DNA from: a virus | Length of the DNA stretch: 64,000 nucleotides | Strand: one strand, 5' to 3' | IMG/VR virus record: IMGVR_UViG_3300036791_001056 | Coordinates: 62,001 to 126,000 of that record | In this document: piece by piece, positions 55,497 to 63,608 of the stretch | Numbering within the stretch: position 1 is the first letter of the stretch | Layout of the letters: every line of letters begins with the position of its first letter | Position numbers and translations under genes: made by a program | Notes under the pieces: model-generated | Database searches by the model: none | The model's input: only the letters and a program-made list of their open reading frames with translations | What the model was told of the DNA's origin: nothing

Positions 55497-55801
55497 CTGA
55501 TAATCTGTCTTACCGCTCACCCAGCCTGCGTCTGGCAGTCAGCGTGCGCTGTAAGCAAGTTCAGGCGCCGCCCTGGCACGATCTCTGGGAGATCACAATG
55601 GACGAGACCTCACTCACCGAGCTGTCTGCTGAGCTGCTGCAGCTACCCGAGCCGCTAACGCCTCGAATGCACCAGCTGCGCCGCCTCATTGAGAGCGTGA
55701 TCGCCAAGAACTTGAGCACTCACCCAGCTAACTGGGAGCACGGCCTGCATCCAGCCACCTTGCGCAATCAAGAGAGTGATCAGGTGCCGACCAGCACGTG
55801 A
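55493..55801 (+). CDS. hypothetical protein (102 aa)
   Basis: GTG 55493 overlaps the methyltransferase stop. Middle and C-terminus are helical with LTELSAELLQLPEPLTPRMH and LRRLIESVIAKNL. An internal ATG (55598, MDETSLTELS) could also be the start. Converges with the gene at 55780. Function unknown. Confidence 0.5.
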   Translation: MTDNLSYRSPSLRLAVSVRCKQVQAPPWHDLWEITMDETSLTELSAELLQLPEPLTPRMHQLRRLIESVIAKNLSTHPANWEHGLHPATLRNQESDQVPTST

Positions 55802-56115
55802 GTGTCGTTGCCCGCGCTGTCCAGCCACGTGAACTCACCGTGCCGCCCGACAGGGCGGTGCATGCGGCAGCCCACGCAGTACGTGGCGCCGTAGAAGCCC
55901 GGCTGCCGCGCGTAGGTCTCGCACAGTGGCAGTGCCATCGTGGTAACGGCGCCGCACTCTGGATCATGATGAACATACGCGCGGTATACCGGCCGCACGA
56001 ATCCCTTCTCAACCTCTTCCGGCGAGAGCACGAGGTACGCGTCGTGCTGGTGAATCGGCTCGGTGTCGACACCGTGGCCCAGCCGCGGGTCACTCGGATC
56101 AGTGATGAGCGTCAC
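55780..56115 (-). CDS. conserved actinophage protein (111 aa)
   Basis: I chose GTG 56115 behind AAAGGAG rather than the long upstream extension, which reads against another gene. The sequence GFVRPVYRAYVHHDPECGAV ... ALPLCETYARQPGFYGATYC ... CRMHRPVGRHGEFTWLD is a well-marked small protein type in actinophages with Cys and His that may bind metal. It lies alone on the minus strand within the plus-strand island. Confidence 0.65.
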   Translation of the reverse strand: MTLITDPSDPRLGHGVDTEPIHQHDAYLVLSPEEVEKGFVRPVYRAYVHHDPECGAVTTMALPLCETYARQPGFYGATYCVGCRMHRPVGRHGEFTWLDSAGNDTHVLVGT

Positions 56116-56134
56116 GACCCACTCCTTTAGTTCT

Positions 56135-56163
56135 GTTGCACCAGCGCGGCGATGTGGTAGAAT
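56135..56163 (+). promoter_or_regulatory. plus-strand promoter (GTTGCA-17-TAGAAT)
   Basis: GTTGCA at 56135-56140 and TAGAAT at 56158-56163, preceded by TGTGG. Leader AGGAACGTGGAACGGAGC to ATG 56195. Confidence 0.7.
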
Positions 56164-56194
56164 AACTATTAGGAACGTGGAACGGAGCATCACC

Positions 56195-56671
56195 ATGAGC
56201 GCGCTGGATGACTGGGCAGGCGGGCAGCCTTGCGAGCGGCACGATCTGCCGTACTGCGGTGGCTGCCGCGAGCTGGCTGGGATTAAGCGCAGTGCCGACG
56301 GCACCCTCGGCTGGCAGAGTGACTGCGCCGTCCAGCTGTTCGCTGACCTCACGCAGGTCAGTTACGATGATGCGGTCGATACGCTGCGCGCGGTGGGCTT
56401 CCGGCCCAAGCACGGCACTCCCATCGATGGAGTCCGCACCGCGCTCACCGCGGCGGGCCAGCACGTCACCGAGATCCGGCTCCACTACATCACGGCGACG
56501 CAGCTCTCACACACCGGCCGCCGGTTCTTCGTAGTCGGCTGGAAGGGCAAGGCCTGTCACACGTGGCCACTCATCGCCGGGCGCGCTCCCCGCGCTCTGC
56601 AGCCGCCGTTCAGGTACCGGATCTTCGAGGTAACAGCTCAAGAGCCAGAAGGAGCATCATCAGATGACTGA
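56195..56671 (+). CDS. hypothetical protein with CxxC motif (158 aa)
   Basis: ATG 56195 behind ACGGAGC. The N-terminus CERHDLPYCGGC suggests a zinc site. Then CAVQLFADLTQVSYDDAVDT, a helical segment, and GRRFFVVGWKGKACHTWPLI, which resembles the core of a small cysteine-protease-like or binding protein. No firm family. Overlaps the next start. Confidence 0.55.
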   Translation: MSALDDWAGGQPCERHDLPYCGGCRELAGIKRSADGTLGWQSDCAVQLFADLTQVSYDDAVDTLRAVGFRPKHGTPIDGVRTALTAAGQHVTEIRLHYITATQLSHTGRRFFVVGWKGKACHTWPLIAGRAPRALQPPFRYRIFEVTAQEPEGASSDD

Positions 56672-56924
56672 CCGCCGGGTGCGGCTCGCCGCAGCCATTA
56701 CCGACACTTCGCCTGAAGAGCTCATCAGTGCCATCATGGTGGAGTACCAAGATGAGGCGGTGCTCACCATCGCGAGCGCACTCAAGCGTGACCGAGGAGT
56801 TGCTGACGCTACTGGCGCCCAGTCTCAGCTGGCGACCGCGCTGAGCGCCGCCAGCGAGAGCATCTGCCGAGAGCTGCGTGAGATCACTTGCCAGCTGAAG
56901 CGGTACAATGACTACCGCAGGTGA
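56664..56924 (+). CDS. small helical protein (86 aa)
   Basis: ATG 56664 behind AAGGAG. All-helical composition (EELISAIMVEYQDEAVLTIA, QLATALSAASESICRELREI). Function unknown. Confidence 0.55.
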   Translation: MTDRRVRLAAAITDTSPEELISAIMVEYQDEAVLTIASALKRDRGVADATGAQSQLATALSAASESICRELREITCQLKRYNDYRR

Positions 56925-56929
56925 CTCTG

Positions 56930-56958
56930 TTTACATCGTAGTCACGATGTGATAGAGT
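56930..56958 (+). promoter_or_regulatory. plus-strand promoter (TTTACA-17-TAGAGT)
   Basis: TTTACA at 56930-56935 and TAGAGT at 56953-56958 with TGTGA before. Leader AGGAATCAGGAACGGAGG to ATG 56987; drives genes to 58350. Confidence 0.8.
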
Positions 56959-56986
56959 ACTACTAGGAATCAGGAACGGAGGAAGC

Positions 56987-57289
56987 ATGATCCAGCGCAT
57001 CACCACCCGCGAGCAGCTCATCGAGCTGCACCAGCGCCTGCAGCTGCGCGATGACTGGCACGAGCCTGACGAGCGCGAAGTCAGCGCCCGCGTCCGTGGC
57101 GGCAGCTTTGACAACGCCGGTTACTGGGGCACTGAGATGATCACTCAAACATTCAATGGTGTCACCGTCAAGCACAGTGTGCGATCAATGGAAATGTGGG
57201 TCACCGTTACTGTGAACGGGCAGCCCACCGCTGAGGTCAACCTCGCAACGCTGTTCGCCTTCGCCTGCGGCACTTATGACGGGGAGTAG
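56987..57289 (+). CDS. hypothetical protein (100 aa)
   Basis: ATG 56987 behind GGAGG. Helical start (REQLIELHQRLQLRDDWHEP), then beta-rich FNGVTVKHSVRSMEMWVTVT. Function unknown. Confidence 0.55.
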   Translation: MIQRITTREQLIELHQRLQLRDDWHEPDEREVSARVRGGSFDNAGYWGTEMITQTFNGVTVKHSVRSMEMWVTVTVNGQPTAEVNLATLFAFACGTYDGE

Positions 57290-57294
57290 GCCAA

Positions 57295-57462
57295 GTGGAC
57301 CGCAGCATTAAGATTCACTTCATGAACGGTGAGAGCACGATCATCATCGTCACAAACGTTAAGATCGGTGAGGACGGAATCATCCGGTTCGTTCGCATCA
57401 TCAACAGCAAGTGGTGCGAGGTGCTCGCCGCGCCACGCGAGAGCGTCAGGAGCTGGGGCTGA
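57295..57462 (+). CDS. small hypothetical protein (55 aa)
   Basis: GTG 57295, five bases after the previous stop. Beta-rich with IKIHFMNGESTIIIVTNVKI. Translated in one frame without interruption and closely packed, so it is likely real. Function unknown. Confidence 0.5.
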   Translation: MDRSIKIHFMNGESTIIIVTNVKIGEDGIIRFVRIINSKWCEVLAAPRESVRSWG

Positions 57463-57463
57463 T

Positions 57464-57772
57464 ATGAGCGCTCGCCAGCAGTATGAAGAACTGCTCAAGG
57501 CGTTGAGCCGTGGCCAGACCGCTGAAGAGGCGCTGCGTGAGCTGCAAATCAAGAGGCATAAGAAGCTCATCACCAAGAAGACTTGGCTCTTGGTGCTGGT
57601 CAGCACCATCACACAGTTCTGGTGGGCGCAACTCGTGGTCTGGGGCCTGAGCATGCTAAGTGTAAGCACGGGCATCTGGCCCATCTGGCTGATCATGGAG
57701 GGCGTCAGCAGCATGCTCGTCGCAACAGTCACACTCGGCATGATGTACGCGGTGCGAGACACGAGGGGATGA
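57464..57772 (+). CDS. small membrane protein (102 aa)
   Basis: ATG 57464, right after the previous stop. N-terminal charged helix, then two membrane segments (TWLLVLVSTITQFWWAQLVV and IWPIWLIMEGVSSMLVATVT), ending with a short polar tail. Could be holin-like or a membrane accessory protein; lysis genes lie elsewhere, so this is open. Confidence 0.6.
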   Translation: MSARQQYEELLKALSRGQTAEEALRELQIKRHKKLITKKTWLLVLVSTITQFWWAQLVVWGLSMLSVSTGIWPIWLIMEGVSSMLVATVTLGMMYAVRDTRG

Positions 57773-57774
57773 AG

Positions 57775-58350
57775 ATGACTGAAGACACCGGCCACTCGTG
57801 GCCATTCCGCCAGGCAGAGCACGGCAGCTGGACTGAGCTCTTCCAGGCTGACTGCGACCGCAACGCCGGCATGCCGATAGAGCTCATCTCAGCTGAGGTC
57901 TACGCTCAGCGCGAGGGCATGACGCGCGAGGCTCACATCATCCGGGTCCTCCGCGCTGACCGCGAGCGGCGGCAGGCAGAGGCACAGCTGGTGAGTGACC
58001 GCGTGCTGCTCGACGGCGTCATCGACTCGGCCCGCGCGGCCGAGATGACCGTCGTGGAGTACATCACGTCTGACCAGTTCTTGCCCAAGTGCACCAGCCG
58101 CCCGCGCCGCACGTGGGACATCAGCCCGGACTTCCTCGCTCAGCTGCTCACACGGGTCGAGGAGCGCCAGCGCACCGCCATCGTCACAGCACCAGCGTGT
58201 GCTGGCTCTGGCCAGCCGTGGTCCGGCAAGATCTACCCCATGTGCCCAGTGTGCGAACATAGCTGGGAAGACTTGAACGTAATGAAGCCCAAGATCAGTC
58301 AAGTGATTGAGAGCTGGTGGGTAGGTAATGTTCCTGCTCACGCCGACTAA
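57775..58350 (+). CDS. hypothetical protein (191 aa)
   Basis: I chose ATG 57775, six bases after GAGGGG; ATG 57769 overlaps the previous stop and is an alternative. Sequence has a helical RADRERRQAEAQLVSDRVL and ends with a CPVCEHSW motif, so a small zinc site may exist. Function unknown. Confidence 0.55.
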   Translation: MTEDTGHSWPFRQAEHGSWTELFQADCDRNAGMPIELISAEVYAQREGMTREAHIIRVLRADRERRQAEAQLVSDRVLLDGVIDSARAAEMTVVEYITSDQFLPKCTSRPRRTWDISPDFLAQLLTRVEERQRTAIVTAPACAGSGQPWSGKIYPMCPVCEHSWEDLNVMKPKISQVIESWWVGNVPAHAD

Positions 58351-58418
58351 GAAGCCGGCACAGCACAACACAGCACTGCGCAGCAGAGAACAGATCAGCA
58401 CAGCAGACCGCAGCTCAG
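58351..58418. other. AGC-rich spacer at a convergent gene junction
   Basis: Repeated CAGCACAG-like units between the end of the plus gene and the hairpin at 58419. Confidence 0.45.
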
Positions 58419-58450
58419 CGTGAGCGGCTAGCAAGTGCTAGCCGCTCACG
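58419..58450. terminator. perfect 15-bp hairpin, likely bidirectional terminator
   Basis: CGTGAGCGGCTAGCA pairs with TGCTAGCCGCTCACG with two bases between, at the junction of converging genes (58350 and 58458). Confidence 0.7.
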
Positions 58451-58457
58451 CGCTGTC

Positions 58458-58784
58458 TTACGGGTTGATGGTCAGCGCCACGTCCTGCAGCACCGGCACC
58501 GTCGGGCTGTCGGTGATCTTCACCCACACCAGCCACGTGCCCTGCGCCAAGATCACTCCGCCGTTGGCCGGGCCCACGAGGCACTGCGCCCAGTACGCTG
58601 GGCCGGGGAACGTGGCCCACGAGCCGGTGGTCCACGCTGCCGGCTCCACGTTCGGCAGCGCGGCGGTGGTGAACGCGAACTGCACTTGATCGCTGGTGGG
58701 ATCATACCCGGCAGGCGACTTGACGATGATCTGCACCTGCAGGTAGTCGGTCGACAGCGCTGACTGGGTCACACTGATCACCAC
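58458..58784 (-). CDS. tail-region protein (108 aa)
   Basis: I chose GTG 58784 behind GAGGAGG. Contains STDYLQVQIIVKSPAGYDPT and AQCLVGPANGGVILAQGTWL, a beta-rich type seen next to fibre or tail genes in actinophages. Likely a small structural or attachment protein. Confidence 0.6.
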   Translation of the reverse strand: MVISVTQSALSTDYLQVQIIVKSPAGYDPTSDQVQFAFTTAALPNVEPAAWTTGSWATFPGPAYWAQCLVGPANGGVILAQGTWLVWVKITDSPTVPVLQDVALTINP

Positions 58785-58791
58785 TGCCTCC

Positions 58792-60591
58792 TCATCTCGC
58801 TCCGCTGACTCCCCACGTGCCGCGCGCCCGGAGACCTTGATCAGCGACCTCCCACGTCCCACCCGCGCCCCGGACGTCCCACGTGAGCCGCGCTCCGCTG
58901 ATGACCCACGAGATGCGCCTCACCGGCGCCCCCGTCGCAGGCGCAGCCAGCAAGCGGCGCTGCCGGTGCAGGTACAGGCCCCGCGCCCGGCGATGCCGGT
59001 GAGCCGGCGGCGGGGCGAGCGGTCCCGGCTGGCCAATGTTGAACAGCGGAACCAGCAGCAAGTGGCCCCTGCGGTGCCTGGGGACCTCTCGGGCCGGCGA
59101 TCGCCGCCGGTGCTGCTGAGCCAGCAGGCACGGGACCGCCGGTGAGAGCGGCGGCACCCAGAGCAGGCGCCGGCTGCTGCGCCGCTGCGGCAGCTGCTGG
59201 CGATGACGATGAAGATGAAGCGCTGGGGCCGGTGCGGTGCCGGCTGGCTGAGCGCTGGGTACCCACAGCACGTGACCGTGCCGGCGCCGCCAGCGCCCGC
59301 CCCGGTGATGACGGCTGAGTGAGGTGATTAGCGGTCCGAGCGTTACCGGCGCCGGCGGCGGGACTATATAGAGATGCCCGCGCCGGTGGCGCAGCGGGAC
59401 GGGTCGCGCGCTGCGGTGCCGGTGGCTGAGCGTTACCGGCGGCGCTTGAGCGTGCTGGAAGCTCGGCGTGACCGGGAGCAGAGGCCGCGCTCGCCGGTGA
59501 TGCCAGACCGCTAGCCGGCTGAGCCGCCGCCGGTGGCTGGGAGTGAGCTCAGCGGGCGGCACCGGGCTCTGCTCGGGAAACCACAGCAGCGTCGTGCGGC
59601 GCCTAGCGTGACGATCAGCGCTCTCATGGAACCGCGCGCGCTGCCGGATGAGCGTGGGCGGCAGTGCCTGCGCGTGCTGGAGCGCTACCGGCGCCCAGAA
59701 GACGTGAGCGCGCCGGTGCCGTGGGCCGACGCGCCCCGGCCGGCGCCGGTGCTGCGGTGCAAGCAGCGGGGGCGCGGTGGGCTGCTGAGGTGAGAACTCC
59801 ACCAGCGTGCTGCGGCGGCGCGAATGCCGGCTCCGCCCGAGCCAGCCCCGCTGGTGCTGAGCGCTGAGCGCTGGGACCGGCACCACAGCTGGCACAGCCA
59901 CCGCGGTGACTCCCGGCTGCCACTGCGCCGGGAACGCCATAGGTGACTGGAAGCCTGGTGGGATGAGCAGCTGGGTCGACGCGGCAGCTGTGACCTGCGC
60001 CGGCCCGACGAGGACATCGAGCCAGAAGTTGGCCGAGTTGTCATCAGTCGCCGGGAAGTCCGCCGTCGGGTCAGCGCTGGCGGTGTCGAACGATCCCTGG
60101 TACGAGTTGGTGAACGGCGCCGGGTTGGTGCCCGCGAACGAGATCGGTGCCGAGTACACGTTGAGGGGGCCGTTGACGATGCCACCAAGGTACGGCGCCC
60201 CGGTGCCACCCTCATTACCGAACTGTGTGTGGGTGTCGTTGAAGTTGTTGACGAGCCCCACGACCGCCTTGTACGGCGTGTTCTGCGTCAAGGCGAACGG
60301 CGTAGCCAGCGGGACGTACGTCCACTGCCCGACGACGGCAGCTGCCGTGCTCGCGCTGGTGTCGCTGCCCTGGTACGTGCCGGTCGTGGCTGCGGTGATC
60401 TGCCACAGCGCGAACGCCGCGCTGGCTGACTGCGCCGAGTCCGAGCGCCAGATGTAGTAGCCGTACAGGAACTGCCCCGGCTGCGTCACTGAGAATGACA
60501 TGCCGGCGACGAAGTTGCCCGTGAACGTAATGGATGACACGGGACCCGTGGCCCCGTTCCCGTTCACCCCGAAGGCGCTGTACTGCGTCAC
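58792..60591 (-). CDS. DUF4082-like protein with nine His/Arg-rich repeats
   Basis: This 599-residue protein starts at GTG 60591 behind AGGAG. Residues 1-145 are a beta-sandwich of DUF4082 type (GYYIWRSDSAQSASAAFALW, then PLATPFALTQNTPYKAVVGL). From about residue 235 to 560 nine imperfect repeats of about 32-38 residues occur, with the consensus L.P.HRRR......PRHRRGHLLWVP. They are very rich in His, Arg, Pro and Leu. The C-terminus is Trp/Gly/Arg-rich. It lies among fibre-like genes, so it is likely a surface structural protein. The purpose of the basic repeats is unknown. Confidence 0.7.
   Translation of the reverse strand: MTQYSAFGVNGNGATGPVSSITFTGNFVAGMSFSVTQPGQFLYGYYIWRSDSAQSASAAFALWQITAATTGTYQGSDTSASTAAAVVGQWTYVPLATPFALTQNTPYKAVVGLVNNFNDTHTQFGNEGGTGAPYLGGIVNGPLNVYSAPISFAGTNPAPFTNSYQGSFDTASADPTADFPATDDNSANFWLDVLVGPAQVTAAASTQLLIPPGFQSPMAFPAQWQPGVTAVAVPAVVPVPALSAQHQRGWLGRSRHSRRRSTLVEFSPQQPTAPPLLAPQHRRRPGRVGPRHRRAHVFWAPVALQHAQALPPTLIRQRARFHESADRHARRRTTLLWFPEQSPVPPAELTPSHRRRLSRLAVWHHRRARPLLPVTPSFQHAQAPPVTLSHRHRSARPVPLRHRRGHLYIVPPPAPVTLGPLITSLSRHHRGGRWRRRHGHVLWVPSAQPAGTAPAPALHLHRHRQQLPQRRSSRRLLWVPPLSPAVPCLLAQQHRRRSPAREVPRHRRGHLLLVPLFNIGQPGPLAPPPAHRHRRARGLYLHRQRRLLAAPATGAPVRRISWVISGARLTWDVRGAGGTWEVADQGLRARGTWGVSGAR
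59000..59890 (-). repeat. nine tandem His/Arg-rich repeats in the DUF4082-like gene
   Basis: About 100 bp period; each codes L.P.HRRR and RHRRGHLLWVP-like segments. The repeats are diverged at DNA level, so they were not created recently. Confidence 0.65.
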
Positions 60592-60653
60592 GGCCGTCTC
60601 CTATGTGGCTGGCCGCGCCGGCCTACGTGCGCACCTCCGCTGCTCTGCCCGCC

Positions 60654-61250
60654 TTAGCACACCTGGAAGATCAAGAACTGGTCACACTGGATCGCGCCGA
60701 ACGCGGCGGACAGCGTCGCGCGCAGCCCGATGGCCGTCGCCGCGGTATACGTGTTGAACGCCGTGACGGTTTCCGGCATGTTCAAGAAGGTGTTGTTCGC
60801 GGTGCCCACAGTTCCCGCGTTGGAGCCCACCGCGGTCGGCAGCTCCATGCTGCCGCCGACCGACAGGGTGTTGCCCGATGAGCCGATGGCCAGCACCCGC
60901 AGCACCACCTCCATCGTCCACCCGATGCCGGTCAGCGAGCCGGTGCCGAGGGTCAGCGCGCCCGTCGTCGTCAGCGTGGTAGCGAGGGTGCCTGACGCAC
61001 CGCACGCCAAGAACGTGGTCAGGTTAGACGTGGTGCCGCCGGTGTTGATCGTGCCACCGGCCTTGATGTACAGCGTCATGCCGGGATAGAACTGCGTGCC
61101 GTTGTACTGCGCGGGGAGAACGAAGTCTTGGGTGGTTGGCGCCTGCGGGCTGATCGTGGCAGTGGTCGCTGACGCCGACAGCGCGGCGCCGTTCGTGGTC
61201 TGCCACGGCACGCCACCGTTCAGCAGGTTAGCCCAGCTCTGGAACGCCAC
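60654..61250 (-). CDS. fibre- or decoration-like protein (198 aa)
   Basis: GTG 61250. Beta-rich, Gly/Thr/Ser/Ala composition with WANLLNGGVPWQTTNG near the start and regular LTTTGALTLGTGSLTG-like strands, typical of capsid or tail surface proteins. Probable virion component; no specific family. Confidence 0.6.
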   Translation of the reverse strand: MAFQSWANLLNGGVPWQTTNGAALSASATTATISPQAPTTQDFVLPAQYNGTQFYPGMTLYIKAGGTINTGGTTSNLTTFLACGASGTLATTLTTTGALTLGTGSLTGIGWTMEVVLRVLAIGSSGNTLSVGGSMELPTAVGSNAGTVGTANNTFLNMPETVTAFNTYTAATAIGLRATLSAAFGAIQCDQFLIFQVC

Positions 61251-61299
61251 GTTAACTCACCGCCCCTCCCCCGTCCGGTTCTTCTGCCCGCTCTAACCT

Positions 61300-61773
61300 T
61301 TACTCTTCCCACTCGGTCGTGATCACGTACGACATGCCCGCCGGCAGCGCGTTCGCTCGGTTGACGAACGCGAATCCCACCGTGGCGGCTGGGACGCTCG
61401 CCGGTGCGAAGTCCTCTGGGATCTCCCACGGCCAGTCACCACCCGACTGGCTGTTGAACGCCATGCTGAACGCATCGGTGCCGTTGAGCGTCGGCGCGGC
61501 GGCCCAGCCCGAGATCAGGTTGTTGGCCGATGAGGCAAACGCCGGGTTGAGCTTGAAGTTCGTCACGTTAGCCGGGGTGGTGCTCGAGCCGGTGCTCGTG
61601 ACGTTGATGCCGACCTGCAGCTGCTGGCTGGACGGCGCTGATGTGCCGGCGATCGTGCCGAGAGTCACCCGGCGCAGCCGGATGCCGACGGTGGCCGAGT
61701 AGCCGACCCACGCGAAGGCAGAGCCTGATGACAGAGCTGCCGCTGACGTGAGCGTGGCGACGTAACGTGCCAT
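61300..61773 (-). CDS. virion surface protein (157 aa)
   Basis: I chose ATG 61773 over an upstream extension that crosses a terminator. Beta-rich with AFAWVGYSATVGIRLRRVTL and SYVITTEWEE. It likely forms a surface domain with the next gene's product. Confidence 0.6.
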   Translation of the reverse strand: MARYVATLTSAAALSSGSAFAWVGYSATVGIRLRRVTLGTIAGTSAPSSQQLQVGINVTSTGSSTTPANVTNFKLNPAFASSANNLISGWAAAPTLNGTDAFSMAFNSQSGGDWPWEIPEDFAPASVPAATVGFAFVNRANALPAGMSYVITTEWEE

Positions 61774-61822
61774 GAGTGGGCTGCCTTTCGCTGGTGCAGA
61801 ACGACTCTGCCAGTTTTCCGAG

Positions 61823-61861
61823 CATGCAAAAGGCCGTGAGCAGGTTAAGATGCTCACGGCC
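61823..61861 (-). terminator. minus-strand terminator
   Basis: GGCCGTGAGCA (61832-61842) pairs with TGCTCACGGCC (61851-61861). On the minus strand the hairpin is followed by TTTTGCATGC. It ends the lysis transcript before the next virion gene. Confidence 0.75.
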
Positions 61862-61933
61862 TGATGCTGTGCTTAGCTATATTACGCTTTAATTTTCTGA
61901 GCTCAGCCTTCGCGGCCTGGCTGTGCCTGTGAC

Positions 61934-62236
61934 TCAGTGCTGAGCAGCCTCCAGCGGAGAGCTGAACCGCTCGATAGCAGCGGTCACACGATCACGCATG
62001 CCCATGATGAAGGCATCCGTGTCAGTGCTCACCGGCGCTGAGCCCACGAGCGCATCACTCTTGAGAGAGAAGCGCTGGTCCAGGCGGACAGCAGCAGCGA
62101 GCTCTGTGGCCCACCGTGGGTCGGCATCGCTGTGCGCGTCGCGCCAGCCCGCCGCTGAGTCAGCGACTCCCCAGCCGATGAGCGCGGCTACGCTGATGGC
62201 CAAGATGATGATCATGACGATGAGTGCGGTGATCAT
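61934..62236 (-). CDS. small membrane protein, holin candidate (100 aa)
   Basis: I chose ATG 62236, which overlaps the muralytic gene stop as ATGA. One strong membrane segment at the N-terminus (MITALIVMIIILAISVAALI) is followed by a soluble, charged tail. Gene order with the muralytic enzyme suggests a lysis accessory or holin; a single segment leaves this uncertain. Confidence 0.6.
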   Translation of the reverse strand: MITALIVMIIILAISVAALIGWGVADSAAGWRDAHSDADPRWATELAAAVRLDQRFSLKSDALVGSAPVSTDTDAFIMGMRDRVTAAIERFSSPLEAAQH

Positions 62237-63063
62237 GCTCGGCACACCCACGCCGCGAAGGTGTCGCCCGCGCCGGTGAACTTAGCGACCGCGTTCTCAG
62301 CGTTCACCATGGGATTGAAGATGTATCCCGGCACCACCTCGCCGAGGATCTGCCAGTACCCGCTGGCGCCGCTCGGGTTGTAGGCGTACTGGTTCCCGCC
62401 GGACTCGCACTCAGCGATGGCAGCGGCGCTCCACGCGGCCCAGCGCGGGCCGCGTGCTGCCTCCCAGAGCTGCTCGAGCTGGCCAAATGACAGGCGCCCG
62501 CTGAGACCTCCTGAGGCAGCCGGAATGCCCGCTCCGGACCCACCACGTGGAGTCCGGTGAGAGCCGTAAGACCGGTAGCTCACCGTGACCTCAGCTCGGT
62601 GCCGGTACGCAGCCGGCAGGGCCGTCGAGCAGGCCGCCGGGATGACCAGGCGCTCACCCACCATGATGAAGTCCGGGTTGGCGCCGATGGTGCGCTCGTT
62701 CCAGCGGAAGATGCCCGGCCAGCACCCGGCGGCGCCGTAGACGCGGCGGCTGATGACGCTGAGCGTGTCGCCTCGCGCGACCGTGACTGCGCTGGGGCGC
62801 CACGCTGCCGGGCGCCGGGGCAGCTGGCCGGCTGAGTGGGTGAGCGCGCCGCGCTCCGTGATCCCGCGCGCCGTCATCACGCTCGCTGCGCTAGCGGTGA
62901 CTGACTGGCTGCTGGCGCTGCTGGTTGATGCGAACAGCGTGACCACGAGGGCGATAGCGGCGCTGGCGAGCGTCAGCGCGACGCACGAACCAGCGATGAC
63001 TGCTTGCTGCTTGCTGCTGCGTGACTTATCAACGTGTGTGCCGTGATAGGTCCGATGAGACAT
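62233..63063 (-). CDS. LysM-transglycosylase with membrane anchor (276 aa)
   Basis: I chose ATG 63063 behind AAGGA. Residues about 25-45 are a membrane-spanning segment (AVIAGSCVALTLASAAIALV). A LysM domain follows (VTVARGDTLSVISRRVYG, then FIMVGERLVIP). A Ser/Gly linker leads to a lysozyme-like C-terminus with AIAECESGGNQYAYNPSGAS and GYWQIL, in which the Glu of AECESGG is the likely catalytic acid, as in Rpf or goose-type transglycosylases. It likely cuts peptidoglycan at lysis or entry. An N-terminal anchor or signal-arrest segment would let it reach the wall without a holin. Confidence 0.85.
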   Translation of the reverse strand: MSHRTYHGTHVDKSRSSKQQAVIAGSCVALTLASAAIALVVTLFASTSSASSQSVTASAASVMTARGITERGALTHSAGQLPRRPAAWRPSAVTVARGDTLSVISRRVYGAAGCWPGIFRWNERTIGANPDFIMVGERLVIPAACSTALPAAYRHRAEVTVSYRSYGSHRTPRGGSGAGIPAASGGLSGRLSFGQLEQLWEAARGPRWAAWSAAAIAECESGGNQYAYNPSGASGYWQILGEVVPGYIFNPMVNAENAVAKFTGAGDTFAAWVCRA

Positions 63064-63244
63064 GTGGCTGTCCTTGGCCTGCACCGAGGCATCACGCCGC
63101 CGGTGCTCCTTCGCCGCTGATGGCGTGGGTCCGCGATCTTCGCGGAAGCGGTCGTGTGACCAGCGGGTTCAGGGCTGGCCGACCGCGCGCCGGGCGCTGT
63201 CGGGCTCCAAGGTGGCAGCGAGAGACACGTCTCGTACTGGCTTC

Positions 63245-63272
63245 AGTATATCACATTAGTGAGAACTGCCAA
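63245..63272 (-). promoter_or_regulatory. minus-strand promoter of the lysis transcript
   Basis: Minus strand TTGGCA (63272-63267) and TGTGATATACT with TATACT at 63250-63245, a 16-base spacer, about 180 bases upstream of the muralytic gene. Confidence 0.6.
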
Positions 63273-63368
63273 CCGGTGCTGGAGCTGTTATCTGACAGTA
63301 ACCCAGCAGCGGCCGGCTGGCCAGCGGTTTGAGAAAAATTATCTCAAGTTGAGCTGAGACCTGCCAAG
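63273..63368. other. intergenic region with TTGAGA/TCTCAA inverted repeat
   Basis: TTGAGAAAAATTATCTCAA (about 63329-63347) is followed by a half-site TTGAG. It could be an operator or a weak terminator for the gene at 63369. Confidence 0.35.
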
Positions 63369-63608
63369 TCACCCATCCAGCCAGTTCCACACGGTGCCGT
63401 ACTCCGGGTGACCGTGAACACACTCGAGATCAGCCAGTGATGACCAGAATGACGTAGACCGGTACGTGGTCAGCCAGCGCACCGCTACGGTGCCGTCAGA
63501 GAACACGACTCCCTCAAACTGCGCCTCATCAGGCGGATTCGTGACGCCCTGCTCGTAATACTCAGCTGGTGGGCTCGGCCGCAGCACCTCAAACCGGCGG
63601 ATCATCAC
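63369..63608 (-). CDS. hypothetical protein (79 aa)
   Basis: ATG 63608 (or 63605). Contains EGVVFSDGTVAVRWLTTYRS and FWSSLADLECVHGHP, a small protein type common in actinophages and actinobacteria. Its start overlaps the 3' end of the next gene by 20 bases. Function unknown. Confidence 0.65.
   Translation of the reverse strand: MMIRRFEVLRPSPPAEYYEQGVTNPPDEAQFEGVVFSDGTVAVRWLTTYRSTSFWSSLADLECVHGHPEYGTVWNWLDG

Noticed and set aside
58792-59890. Plus-strand gene instead of the basic repeats
   Set aside because: Plus frames are short and interrupted; the minus frame has start, ribosome site and continuous domain order.
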